Shown: piece by piece, positions 55,023 through 63,321 of the stretch | Position numbering within the stretch: position 1 is the first letter of the stretch | Layout of the letters: each line of letters starts with the position of its first letter | Origin: IDS-8 sp035304345 | GTDB taxonomy: Bacteria > Pseudomonadota > Gammaproteobacteria > Steroidobacterales > Woeseiaceae | Assembly: GCA_035304345.1 (NCBI GenBank) | Contig: DATGQE010000039.1 | Coordinates: 1-64,000 of the forward strand | Length of the DNA: 64,000 nucleotides | Reading direction: 5' to 3' | Notes under the pieces: model-generated | Seen by the model: the letters and a program-made list of their open reading frames with translations, nothing else | What the model was told of the DNA's origin: nothing | The model's database searches: none | Made by a program: the position numbers and the translations under genes

Positions 55023-56429
55023 ATGAGGCGGCCACGGACGCTGTTCGAGAAAGTGTGGGACGACCACGTGGTCGTCCCCGAGACGCCGGACACGCCGGCA
55101 ATCCTGTACATCGACCTGCATCTCGTGCACGAGGTCACCACGCCGCAGGCCTTCGACGTCCTGCGCCGCGAGGGCCTGGCGGTGCGCCGCCCCGATCTCA
55201 CGCTCGGCACGCTGGATCATTCGACCCCGACCACGCCCGTGCGCACCCTGCGCGATCTCGAGGCGGCCGGTGCGAGTGCTGCCGCGCAGGTGCGCCGCAT
55301 GCAGGAGAACTGCGCGGAGTTCGGCATCGAGCTGTTCGCGTTCGACAGCCCGCACCGCGGCATCGTGCACGTGATCGGCCCGGAGCTCGGCGTGACGCAG
55401 CCGGGCAAGACCATCGTGTGCGGCGACAGCCACACGAGCACCCACGGCGCGTTCGGCGCGCTGGCTTTCGGCATCGGCACCACCGAGGTCGGGCACGTGC
55501 TCGCCACGCAATGCCTGCTGCAGCGCAAGCCGAAGACGCTCGCGGTCGAGGTCGAAGGCCGGCTCGCACCCGGCGTCACCGCGAAGGACCTGGTCCTCGC
55601 CATCATCCGCGAGATCGGCGTCGCGGGCGGTACGGGGCACGTGATCGAATACCGCGGCAGCGCCATTCGCGCGCTCGGCATGGACGCGCGCATGACGATC
55701 TGCAACATGTCGATCGAGGCCGGCGCACGCGCCGGCATGATCGCGCCGGACGACACGACGTTCGAGTACCTCGCCGGCAGGCCGCGCGCGCCGCAGGGCG
55801 CCGCGTGGGATGCCGCCCTCGCCCGCTGGCGCACCTTGCCGAGCGATCCCGACGCCACGTTCGATCGCACCGTGTCGCTCGCCGGCGACCGGCTCAAGCC
55901 GATGGTCACGTTCGGCACCAATCCCGGCATGGCAGTGGGCATCGACGAGCCGGTGCCGCAACATGACGACCCGCGCTTCAGGAAAGCGCTGGATTACATG
56001 CAGGTCGCCGCGGGCAAGCCGCTGACGGACACCGCCGTGGACGTGGTGTTCGTCGGCAGTTGCACCAACTCGCGCCTCTCGGACCTCGAGCAGGCCGCGT
56101 CCGTGCTGCGCGGGCGGCGCATCGCACCCGGCGTGCGCATGCTGGTCGTGCCGGGCTCGCAGCAGGTGAAGCGCGAAGCCGAGGCGCGCGGCCTCGACGA
56201 GGTGTTCCGCGCCGCCGGCGCCGAATGGCGGGAATCGGGCTGCTCGATGTGCCTCGGCATGAACGGCGACACGGTGCCGCGCGGCAAGCTGTGCGTGAGC
56301 ACCAGCAATCGCAATTTCGAAGGCCGGCAGGGCGTCGGCGCCCGGACGGTGCTCGCGAGCCCGCTGACCGCCGCCGCCTCGGCCGTGCGCGGCCGCATCG
56401 CCGACCCGCGCGAGCTGCTCGGAGGCTGA
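55023..56429 (+). CDS. leuC: 3-isopropylmalate dehydratase large subunit
   Basis: A 468-residue aconitase-family subunit. The Fe-S cluster cysteines are in VGSCTNSR near 345, and GCSMCLGMN near 407; GDSHTSTHGAFGALAFGIG near 136 is the substrate region. With LeuD it isomerises 2- to 3-isopropylmalate. The ATG is 61 bp after the ilvE stop. Confidence 0.97.
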   Translation: MRRPRTLFEKVWDDHVVVPETPDTPAILYIDLHLVHEVTTPQAFDVLRREGLAVRRPDLTLGTLDHSTPTTPVRTLRDLEAAGASAAAQVRRMQENCAEFGIELFAFDSPHRGIVHVIGPELGVTQPGKTIVCGDSHTSTHGAFGALAFGIGTTEVGHVLATQCLLQRKPKTLAVEVEGRLAPGVTAKDLVLAIIREIGVAGGTGHVIEYRGSAIRALGMDARMTICNMSIEAGARAGMIAPDDTTFEYLAGRPRAPQGAAWDAALARWRTLPSDPDATFDRTVSLAGDRLKPMVTFGTNPGMAVGIDEPVPQHDDPRFRKALDYMQVAAGKPLTDTAVDVVFVGSCTNSRLSDLEQAASVLRGRRIAPGVRMLVVPGSQQVKREAEARGLDEVFRAAGAEWRESGCSMCLGMNGDTVPRGKLCVSTSNRNFEGRQGVGARTVLASPLTAAASAVRGRIADPRELLGG

Positions 56430-56433
56430 ACGC

Positions 56434-57018
56434 ATGGAAGCGCTGCGCCATCTCGTGTCCCGCACGGTCGTGCTGCCGCAGACCGACATCGACACCGACC
56501 AGATCATTCCCGCGCGTTTCCTCACCACCACGACGCGCGAGGGGCTGGGCCGCCACCTGTTCCACGACTGGCGTTACCGCCCGGACGGCTCGCCGGCTCC
56601 CGATTTCGCGCTGAACCGGCCGGAAGCCGCGGACTGCCGCGTGCTGGTGGCCGGACACAACTTCGGTTGCGGCTCGTCGCGCGAGCACGCCCCGTGGGCG
56701 CTGCTCGACCACGGCTTCCGCGCGGTGATCAGCACGGAGATCGCCGACATCTTCCGCAGCAACGCGCTCAAGAACGGTCTGCTGCCGATCGTAATCGAAG
56801 AGCAGGCGCACCGCTGGCTGCTCGAGCATCCGGGGGCCGAAGTCGCGATCGACGTCGCCGCGTGCACGCTGACGCTGCCGACCGGGGCGCGGATCGAGTG
56901 GCCGCTCGACGCGTTCGGGCGCTATTGCCTGCTCGAAGGCATCGAGCCGCTGGGTTTCCTGCGCCAGCACGCGGACTCGATCGCCGCGTTCGAAAGGAGC
57001 CGGCCCTGGACGCCCTGA
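56434..57018 (+). CDS. leuD: 3-isopropylmalate dehydratase small subunit
   Basis: A 194-residue subunit with DIDTDQIIPARFL near 23, GHNFGCGSSREHAPWAL near 73 and IFRSNALKNGLLPI near 108, the swivel-domain marks of LeuD. It pairs with LeuC, encoded 4 bp upstream. Its 3' end overlaps the proposed leuB start by 13 bp. Confidence 0.97.
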   Translation: MEALRHLVSRTVVLPQTDIDTDQIIPARFLTTTTREGLGRHLFHDWRYRPDGSPAPDFALNRPEAADCRVLVAGHNFGCGSSREHAPWALLDHGFRAVISTEIADIFRSNALKNGLLPIVIEEQAHRWLLEHPGAEVAIDVAACTLTLPTGARIEWPLDAFGRYCLLEGIEPLGFLRQHADSIAAFERSRPWTP

Positions 57019-58067
57019 TCGCCGCCCTGCCGGGCGACGGCATCGGCCCGGAAGTGACCGCGGCGGGCATCGCCGTGCTCGCCGCCGTGGGCCAGCGCTA
57101 CGGGCATCGCTTCGAGGTGACGGAGCATCCCATCGGCGGCGCGGCCATCGACGCCTGCGGCGAGCCGCTGCCGGCCGGGACGATCGCCGCGTGCCGCGAG
57201 AGCGCCGCCGTGCTGCTCGGGGCCGTGGGCGGCCCGGCGTGGTCGGACCCGAACGCGCCGGTGCGGCCGGAGCAGGGACTGCTCGGCCTGCGGGCCGAGC
57301 TCGGCGTGTTCGCGAACCTCCGGCCGGTGAGCGTGCACCCCGCCCTCGTCGACGCGTCCCCGCTCCGTCCCGAGCGCCTCGCAGGCGTCGACCTGGTCGT
57401 GGTCCGCGAGCTGACGGGCGGCATCTATTTCGGCGCCAAGACCCGCGACGCGCAGTCCGCGAGCGATACCTGTCGCTACGAGGTGAGCGAGATCGAGCGC
57501 ATCGTGCGGGCGGCCGCGCGCCTCGCGCGGGAGCGCCGCGGCCGGCTCTGCTCGGTCGACAAGGCGAACGTGCTCGAGACCTCGCGCCTGTGGCGCGACG
57601 TGACGACCCGCATCGTCGCCGCGGAGTTTCCGGACGTCACCCTCGAGCACATGCTCGTCGACGCGGCGGCCATGCACCTGATCCGGTGCCCCGCCGACTT
57701 CGACGTCGTCGTGACCGAGAACATGTTCGGCGACATCCTGACGGACGAGGCCTCGATGCTGGCCGGCTCGATGGGCATGCTGCCGTCGGCATCGCTGGGC
57801 GAGACGGGCCGCGGACTGTACGAGCCCATCCACGGCTCGGCACCGGACATCGCGGGCAAGGGCCTCGCCAATCCCTGCGGCATGATCGGCAGCGTCGCCC
57901 TGCTGCTGCGCCACAGCCTCGGGCTGGAGCGGGAAGCGGCGGCCGTCGAGGCGGCGATCGCCGCCGCGATCGCCGACGGCGTGCGCACGCCCGACATCGC
58001 CGCGCCGGGTCAGCCCGCCGTCGGGACCGACGAGATGACCGCCGCCGTCATTCAGCGGCTGCGCTGA
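57006..58067 (+). CDS. leuB: 3-isopropylmalate dehydrogenase (apparent CTG start)
   Basis: A 353-residue LeuB: LPGDGIGPEV near residue 8, the substrate loop RELTGGIYFG near 136, DKANVLETSRLWR near 185, and the NADH loop HGSAPDIAGKGLANP near 276. It oxidises and decarboxylates 3-isopropylmalate. In the correct frame there is no ATG, GTG or TTG near the conserved N-terminus. A CTG at 57006 stands 6 nt after an AAAGGAG site (56993-56999) and gives the normal LeuB start, so CTG is the most likely initiator. Its 3' end overlaps the convergent metX by 20 bp. Confidence 0.93.
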   Translation: MDALIAALPGDGIGPEVTAAGIAVLAAVGQRYGHRFEVTEHPIGGAAIDACGEPLPAGTIAACRESAAVLLGAVGGPAWSDPNAPVRPEQGLLGLRAELGVFANLRPVSVHPALVDASPLRPERLAGVDLVVVRELTGGIYFGAKTRDAQSASDTCRYEVSEIERIVRAAARLARERRGRLCSVDKANVLETSRLWRDVTTRIVAAEFPDVTLEHMLVDAAAMHLIRCPADFDVVVTENMFGDILTDEASMLAGSMGMLPSASLGETGRGLYEPIHGSAPDIAGKGLANPCGMIGSVALLLRHSLGLEREAAAVEAAIAAAIADGVRTPDIAAPGQPAVGTDEMTAAVIQRLR

Positions 58068-59187
58068 CCTTCGTCGCTGCCCGCGGTCGCTCGCCGGCCA
58101 GCTCGCGGCGGAACTCCGCGATCATCGTGGCGAGCGCCTCCGATTCGATGAGGAACCCGTCGTGCCCTTCGGGCGAATCCAGCACGGCGTAGCGCGCATT
58201 CGGCAGCCAACGGGCGAGCTCCTCCTGCTCGTGCGGCGGGTACAGGACGTCCGATGCGACGGAGACGACCAGCGCGGGCTGGCGGATCCGCGAGAGCACG
58301 TCCGGGTAGGCGCCGCGCCCCCGTGACACGTCGTGCGCGTTCATCGCCTGCGTGAGGCGCACGTAGGTGACGGCATCGAAGCGCCGGTTGATCTTCTCGC
58401 CCTGGTAACGCAGGTAGGACTGCACCTCGAAGTCGCCGTCCTCCCGCTGCGCGCGGGCGAAGCGGCGCTCGAAGCCGTGCCAGCTCCGGTAGCTCACGAT
58501 CGCCATCATGCGCGCGGCCGCGAGCCCCTGCTCCGGCGGCGCGTCGTCGTCGTAGAAGCCGCCCTGCCAGCGCGGGTCCGCGTAGATCGCGGCCCGCTGC
58601 GCTTCGGTCATCGCGATGCACCACGCGGAGTGCCGCCCGCCGACTCCGATCGGCACGATGCTCGCCACGCGATCCGGGTACGCGAGCGCCCACTCGAGCG
58701 CCTGCATACCGCCGAGCGAAGGGCCGGTGACCAGCGCGAGCCGGTCGATGCCGAGATGATCGATGAGCAGCCGCTGCACGTTCACCATGTCGCGCACCGT
58801 GACGCGCGGGAACGCCCCGCGCCAGCGCGCGTGGCTCCCCGGCCGGCGCGAGGCCGGCCCGGTGGTGCCGTAGCAGCCGCCGAGAATGTTGCTGCACACG
58901 ACGAAGTCGCGCGCGGGATCGAACGCGCCGCCGGCACCGATGATGCCGGGCCACCAGGCTTCGACGTCCGCGGAGCCGGTCAGGGCGTGGCACACGAGGA
59001 TGGCGTTGTCGCGCGCGTTGCGCGGATCACCCCAGGTGCGGTAGGCGACGGTCACCTCGTCCAGCGTCTCGCCGGACTCCAGCGTCACGGAGCCCGGCAC
59101 GCGAAACCAGCGCGTCTCCGGGGAGACGTGTCGCAGCAGGTGCGCCGGTGCCTGCGCGTCCACGATCGTCGAGCCTCCGTCCGCCAT
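58048..59187 (-). CDS. metX: Homoserine O-acyltransferase (MetX family)
   Basis: A 379-residue alpha/beta-hydrolase of the MetX family. The oxyanion and nucleophile region TGPSLGGMQALEWA has Ser157; Asp in SDVLYPP near 318 and His in EGHDGF near 350 complete the triad; HALTGSADVE near 67 is also typical. It activates homoserine with acetyl-CoA or succinyl-CoA; MetX homologs of both kinds exist and sequence inspection cannot decide. ATG 59187 lies 8 bp after metB; the long frame up to 59715 is a shadow of metB. Confidence 0.9.
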   Translation of the reverse strand: MADGGSTIVDAQAPAHLLRHVSPETRWFRVPGSVTLESGETLDEVTVAYRTWGDPRNARDNAILVCHALTGSADVEAWWPGIIGAGGAFDPARDFVVCSNILGGCYGTTGPASRRPGSHARWRGAFPRVTVRDMVNVQRLLIDHLGIDRLALVTGPSLGGMQALEWALAYPDRVASIVPIGVGGRHSAWCIAMTEAQRAAIYADPRWQGGFYDDDAPPEQGLAAARMMAIVSYRSWHGFERRFARAQREDGDFEVQSYLRYQGEKINRRFDAVTYVRLTQAMNAHDVSRGRGAYPDVLSRIRQPALVVSVASDVLYPPHEQEELARWLPNARYAVLDSPEGHDGFLIESEALATMIAEFRRELAGERPRAATKVSAAAE

Positions 59188-59195
59188 GGCCTGCT

Positions 59196-60401
59196 TCAAC
59201 AGCCGGCGGCGGCCTGCCGGATGCTCGGCATCGGCGCCGCGGCTTCCAGCGCGGAGAGCACGTCGTCGAGCAGGTCGTCTCCCGCCTCCACGCCGACCGA
59301 AAGCCTGACGAGCGTGCGGCCGATGCCGGCCGCCTCCAGCGTCTCCGGATCGACGGCGGCGTGCGTCATCGAGTGCGGGTGGCACACGAGGCTCTCGACA
59401 CCGCCCAGCGACTCGGCGAGCGAGAACAGGCGCAGGTTCTCCACGAAGGCCCGCACGGCGTCCAGGCCGCCGGCGATCTCGAAGCTGACCATGCCGCCGA
59501 AGCCCTGCTGCTGGCGGCACGCCAGCGCATGCCCCGGGTGGTTTTCGAGCCCGGGGTAATACACGCGCTGCACCGCCGGGTGCGCGGCGAGCGCGCGGGC
59601 GATCCGGTTGGCGTTCTCCTCGTGCTGGCGCATGCGCGCGTGCAGGGTGCGCACGCCGCGCAAGGTGAGGAAGCTGTCGAACGGCGCACCGGTGAGGCCG
59701 AGGCAGTTGGCCCACCAGCAGAGCGTCTCGGCGAGCTCCGCGTCCGCGGCGATCACCGCACCGCCGACCACGTCGCTGTGACCGTTCAGGTACTTCGTCG
59801 TGGAATGCACGACGAGATCGGCGCCGTGCGCGATCGGCTGCTGCAGCACCGGGGAGAGAAACGTGTTGTCGACGGCGAGCAGCGCGCCGCAGGCACGTGC
59901 CGCCGCGGCCACCGCCGCGATGTCCACGATGCGCAGCAGCGGGTTGGAAGGCGTCTCGACGAGGACGAGCTTCGGCCGGCGCGCACAGGCCGCGGCGAGC
60001 GCGGCCGGATCCGTCTGGTCGACGAACTCGACCTCGAAATGCCCCTTGGCGCCGAGATGCCGCAACAGCCGCGTCGTTCCGCCGTAACAGTCGTGGGGCG
60101 CAACCAGCAGGTCGCCCGGGTCGAGCAGGTGCACGAGCAGCGTCAGCGCCGCCATGCCGGAGGACGTGACGACGGTGCCCGCCCCTCCCTCGAGCTCCGT
60201 CAGTGCCGCGGCCAGGGCGTCCCGCGTCGGGTTGCCGCTGCGGCAGTAGTCGTACTCGCGCTTCTGCCCGAAGCCCGCGAACGTGTAATTGGTCGACAGG
60301 TGCAACGGCGGCACCACGGCGCCGTACTGCGCATCCGATTCCAGCGCCGCGCGCACGGCGCGGGTGGCGGGATGGCGGGCGTCGTCCGGGGTTCGGGTCA
60401 T
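59196..60401 (-). CDS. metB: Cystathionine gamma-synthase / O-acylhomoserine-dependent Cys/Met PLP enzyme
   Basis: A 401-residue trans-sulfuration enzyme. PLP Lys203 is in STTKYLNGHSD, with SSGMAAL near 80 and VVSS-type core, and SLGGVESLVCHP near 340. It joins O-acylhomoserine with cysteine to cystathionine; a sulfhydrylase role is an alternative. The start is ATG 60401: the longer frame to 60518 begins inside the SAM-I riboswitch, in the 3' strand of P1, and its first 39 residues have no homology pattern. GGAG lies 6 nt upstream of 60401. Confidence 0.92.
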   Translation of the reverse strand: MTRTPDDARHPATRAVRAALESDAQYGAVVPPLHLSTNYTFAGFGQKREYDYCRSGNPTRDALAAALTELEGGAGTVVTSSGMAALTLLVHLLDPGDLLVAPHDCYGGTTRLLRHLGAKGHFEVEFVDQTDPAALAAACARRPKLVLVETPSNPLLRIVDIAAVAAAARACGALLAVDNTFLSPVLQQPIAHGADLVVHSTTKYLNGHSDVVGGAVIAADAELAETLCWWANCLGLTGAPFDSFLTLRGVRTLHARMRQHEENANRIARALAAHPAVQRVYYPGLENHPGHALACRQQQGFGGMVSFEIAGGLDAVRAFVENLRLFSLAESLGGVESLVCHPHSMTHAAVDPETLEAAGIGRTLVRLSVGVEAGDDLLDDVLSALEAAAPMPSIRQAAAGC

Positions 60402-60405
60402 GCGC

Positions 60406-60453
60406 GTCTCCGTTCGTTCCGAGTGTCCATCGCTCATCGGAACCCGCGGAGAC
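60406..60453 (-). promoter_or_regulatory. Probable Shine-Dalgarno sequestering helix of metB
   Basis: On the minus strand GTCTCCG (60447-60453) is fully complementary to CGGAGAC (60406-60412), which contains the metB ribosome-binding site. A second pair, GAGTGTC at 60510-60516 (overlapping the P1 3' strand) and GACACTC at 60421-60427, offers a competing fold. No T-run follows any hairpin here, so control is probably at translation. Confidence 0.6.
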
Positions 60454-60512
60454 CGCAGGGAGGGTGTCGGGTCCTGCGCCTCGGCGCCCACGCGCTCCGG
60501 CGTTCCCACGAC

Positions 60513-60628
60513 ACTCATCTCTCGGTTGCGCCTCGGCGCACCGCAGGAGTTGGCACCGTTTCGGGGTGGTGAGCCCCGAAGGTTGCCCCGGCGTCGAAGG
60601 GCCTTTCCCTCAGCCGGTCTCGATGAGT
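60513..60628 (-). ncRNA. SAM-I riboswitch (S-box) upstream of metB-metX
   Basis: All main elements of the SAM-I aptamer can be traced on the minus strand. P1: ACTCATC (60622-60628) with GATGAGT (60513-60519). P2: CCGGC (60613-60617) with GCCGG (60588-60592), including the conserved GAGGGA and GGCCC segments of the inner loop and pseudoknot, then GGCAACC. P3: TTCGGGG with CCCCGAA (60574-60580 and 60560-60566). The joining segment GGTGCCAACTCCTGC follows, then a short P4 GCGCC/GGCGC (60535-60539 and 60528-60532). Binding of S-adenosylmethionine should stabilise P1 and lower expression of metB and metX. Confidence 0.9.
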
Positions 60629-60635
60629 CCGGGCA

Positions 60636-60664
60636 AGCATAGGGGCGGGCCGATCGCGGGTCAA
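60636..60664 (-). promoter_or_regulatory. Sigma-70 promoter of the metB-metX operon
   Basis: On the minus strand TTGACC (60659-60664) and TATGCT (60636-60641) are 17 bp apart. The predicted start point, about 60629, is at the first base of riboswitch P1, so promoter and aptamer fit each other. Confidence 0.7.
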
Positions 60665-60700
60665 GCGTGCGCCGGGGCTTGCGCCCGGTGAGCGCCTGTA

Positions 60701-60728
60701 CTAACGTATTAGCACGTTAATACATTAA
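60701..60728 (+). promoter_or_regulatory. Two inverted-repeat operators before the TrpR-like gene and hisG
   Basis: CTAACGTATTAG (60701-60712) and TTAATACATTAA (60717-60728) share the form (C/T)TAA-N4-TTA(G/A), placed 16 bp apart, in a locally AT-rich patch just before the ATG at 60736. Such half-sites recall TrpR-family operators, so the likely binder is the protein encoded next to them. The promoter itself cannot be fixed. Confidence 0.6.
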
Positions 60729-60735
60729 TACGACC

Positions 60736-61074
60736 ATGAAACCCAACCGCGACGCCTCCGAGAACCGCCGGCGCGAGGCCGAGGACGCCCTGTTCCGGGC
60801 GGTCGTCAGCCTGCGGGACCTCGACGAATGCCGCTCGTTCTTCCGGGACCTGTGCACGCCCGCGGAGCTCCAGGCGCTCGCCGACCGGTGGCGGGTGGTG
60901 GAGCTCCTGCAGGAGCGCCTGCCCTACCGCCGCATCCACGAGCTGACCGGCGTGAGCGTCACGACCATCGGCCGCGTCGCCCGCTACCTGGAGCAGGGCT
61001 TCGGCGGGTACCGGCTGGCCCTCGAACGGCTGGCGCGCGGGCAGCGCCGCGCGCGCACGCGCCTCTCCCACTGA
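60736..61074 (+). CDS. TrpR-related repressor (YerC/YecD type), probable regulator of his genes
   Basis: A 112-residue all-helical protein of the TrpR superfamily: FRDLCTPAELQALADRWRVVELL near 33-55 and the helix-turn-helix RRIHELTGVSVTTIGRVARYL near 65-86. Members bind short AT-rich inverted repeats with an amino-acid corepressor. Position 11 bp before hisG, with paired repeats before its own start, points to control of histidine synthesis, as proposed for HisR-type regulators. It should also regulate itself. Confidence 0.85.
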   Translation: MKPNRDASENRRREAEDALFRAVVSLRDLDECRSFFRDLCTPAELQALADRWRVVELLQERLPYRRIHELTGVSVTTIGRVARYLEQGFGGYRLALERLARGQRRARTRLSH

Positions 61075-61084
61075 GAACCCGCCC

Positions 61085-61987
61085 ATGACCGCCAGCGAAG
61101 CACGGGTCAAGATCGCCGTGCAGAAGAACGGCCGCCTCACGGCGCGCTCGCTCGACCTGCTCAAGCTCTGCGGCCTCACGTTCACCCAGAGCAAGGACCA
61201 GCTTTTCTGTTACGGCGAGAACCTGCCGGTCGACCTGCTCCTGGTGCGGGACGACGACATCCCGGCACTCGTCAGCGAGAACGTCTGCGACCTCGGCATC
61301 GTCGGGCTGAACACCGTGCACGAGAAACGATTCGAGATGGCGCGCGAAGGTCGCGAAGCGCGTCTCGACACGCTCTCGCCCCTCGGGTTCGGCCACTGCC
61401 GGCTCTCGATCGCCGCGCCGGAGCAGGCAAGCTTCGAAGGGCCGGCGAGCCTCCAGGGCAGGCGCATCGCCACGAGCTACCCCGAAACCCTGCGGGAGTT
61501 CCTGGCCCGGGAAGGCATCGACGCGACCATCGTGCATTTCTCCGGCGCCGTGGAGATCGCGCCGAAGCTCGGGCGCGCCGACTTCGTGTGCGACCTCGTC
61601 TCGACCGGCGCGACGCTGGCCGCGAACCAGCTCCGCGAGGTGCTGACGGTGCTCGAGAGCGAGGCCGTGGTCGTGCGAACCGGCGCACCGCTCGAGCCGG
61701 CGAAGCAGCAGTGGGTAGATCGTATCCTGCAACGGCTCGACGGCGTGCTGCAGGTCCGCGAGAGCAAGTACATCATGCTGCACGCACCGCGCGCGCGCCT
61801 CGCCGAGATCACGCGCCTGCTGCCGGGATCGGAGGCGCCGACGATCATTCCGCTCGACGGCCGGCAGGACAAGGTCGCGGTGCACGCCGTGTGCCGCGAG
61901 AACGTGTTCTGGGAGACGCTCGAGAACCTCAAGGAAGCCGGTGCGAGCTCGCTGCTCGTCCTGCCGGTCGAGAAGATGCTGGCCTGA
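61085..61987 (+). CDS. hisG: ATP phosphoribosyltransferase, long form
   Basis: A 300-residue HisG of the long form. KIAVQKNGRLTARSLDLL at the N-terminus, DLGIVGLNTVHE near 70, and VCDLVSTGATLAANQL near 163 bind the substrates; the C-terminal domain (about 225-300) is the histidine-sensing regulatory part, so HisZ is not needed. It makes the first committed step of histidine synthesis. Confidence 0.97.
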   Translation: MTASEARVKIAVQKNGRLTARSLDLLKLCGLTFTQSKDQLFCYGENLPVDLLLVRDDDIPALVSENVCDLGIVGLNTVHEKRFEMAREGREARLDTLSPLGFGHCRLSIAAPEQASFEGPASLQGRRIATSYPETLREFLAREGIDATIVHFSGAVEIAPKLGRADFVCDLVSTGATLAANQLREVLTVLESEAVVVRTGAPLEPAKQQWVDRILQRLDGVLQVRESKYIMLHAPRARLAEITRLLPGSEAPTIIPLDGRQDKVAVHAVCRENVFWETLENLKEAGASSLLVLPVEKMLA

Positions 61988-61998
61988 GGCGCGAAACC

Positions 61999-63321
61999 GT
62001 GGACCTTGCCATCCGCCGCTGGGAGTCGCTGGACACGCACGAGCAGGAAGCGCTGCTCGCGCGTCCGGTGCTGCGCGATGCCGAAGAGCGCCGCGCCGAG
62101 GTGCGGCGCATCATCGAGCAGGTCCGGCGTGACGGCGATGCGGCGCTCGTCGAGCTCACCGCGCGCTACGACGGGGTAGAGCTCGACAGCCTCCGGGTGA
62201 GCGAGGCGGAGCTGGCCGCGGCGGAGCAGGCACTCGCGCCTGCGGCGCTCGCCGCCATCGACGTCGCGATCGCCAATGTGCGGCGCTTCCACGCCGCGCA
62301 GGCGGCGGGCGATTACGCCACCGTGACCTTCCCCGGCATCCGCTGCGAACGCGTCTCGCATCCCATCGACGCGGTCGGCCTCTACGTGCCGGCAGGCAGC
62401 GCGCCGCTGCCCTCGACCGCGATCATGCTCGCCGTCCCCGCGGCGCTCGCCGGGTGCCCGCGCCGCATCATGTGCACGCCGCCGCGACGTGACGGCCGCG
62501 CCGATCCCGCGGTGCTCGTGGCGGCGGTGCGCGCCGGTGTCAGCGAGATCTACAAGGCGGGCGGCGCGCACGCGATCGCCGCCATGGCCTACGGCACCGA
62601 AACGTTGCCGAAGGTGGATCGCATCTTCGGCCCGGGCAGCGCCTGGGTCACCGCGGCGAAGACCGAGGTCGCCGCGGACCCGGCCGCGGCGACGATCGAC
62701 ATGGCCGCCGGACCCTCCGAGCTGCTCGTCATCGCGGACGCGAACGCGAATCCTGCGTTCGTGGCCGCCGACCTCCTGTCGCAGGCGGAGCACGGGGCGG
62801 ACTCCCAGGTGCTCCTCGTCACGCCGGACGAGACGCTCGCGCTCGCGGTGCTCTCGGAGCTCAAGCGGCAACTGCCCGGGCTCGAGCGCCGCGAGACGGC
62901 GGCCGCCGCGCTCGAGCACGCGCGCGTGCTCGTGGTGCGCGATCTCGAGACCGCTGCCGCGATCAGCAATCGCTACGCGCCGGAGCACCTGAGCGTGCAG
63001 ACCGCCGATCCGCGCGCGCTCCTGCCGGCGCTGCGGAATGCCGGGTCGGTGTTCCTCGGGCCCTGGTCGCCGGAGACCGCCGGCGACTACGCGAGCGGCA
63101 CGAACCACGTCCTGCCGACCTACGGCCAGGCACGCAGCGTCAGCGGGCTGGGGGTCGACCGGTTCCGGCGCCAGATGACGGTGCAGGAGCTGTCCGAGGA
63201 CGGGCTGCGCGCGATCGCCGGCACGCTGCTCGAGCTCGCCGCGCTCGAAGGCCTCGACGCGCACGCGCAGGCGGTCCGGCGACGGCTCGCGCGGCCGCCG
63301 TGCGCGGAGGAGGCGCCGTGA
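61999..63321 (+). CDS. hisD: Histidinol dehydrogenase
   Basis: A 440-residue zinc enzyme. Motifs are VGLYVPAGSAPLPSTAIM near 121, GGAHAIAAMAYGT near 187, IFGPGSAWVTAAK near 208, and LLSQAEHGADSQ near 257 with zinc-binding Gln and His. It oxidises histidinol twice to histidine. Start GTG 61999, 11 bp after the hisG stop; the frame from 61588 is a shadow of hisG. Confidence 0.96.
   Translation: MDLAIRRWESLDTHEQEALLARPVLRDAEERRAEVRRIIEQVRRDGDAALVELTARYDGVELDSLRVSEAELAAAEQALAPAALAAIDVAIANVRRFHAAQAAGDYATVTFPGIRCERVSHPIDAVGLYVPAGSAPLPSTAIMLAVPAALAGCPRRIMCTPPRRDGRADPAVLVAAVRAGVSEIYKAGGAHAIAAMAYGTETLPKVDRIFGPGSAWVTAAKTEVAADPAAATIDMAAGPSELLVIADANANPAFVAADLLSQAEHGADSQVLLVTPDETLALAVLSELKRQLPGLERRETAAAALEHARVLVVRDLETAAAISNRYAPEHLSVQTADPRALLPALRNAGSVFLGPWSPETAGDYASGTNHVLPTYGQARSVSGLGVDRFRRQMTVQELSEDGLRAIAGTLLELAALEGLDAHAQAVRRRLARPPCAEEAP

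Noticed and set aside
59196..60518. Longer form of metB starting at 60518
   Set aside because: The ATG lies in the P1 3' strand of the SAM-I riboswitch and the extra residues are not part of the enzyme family; ATG 60401 has a proper ribosome-binding site.
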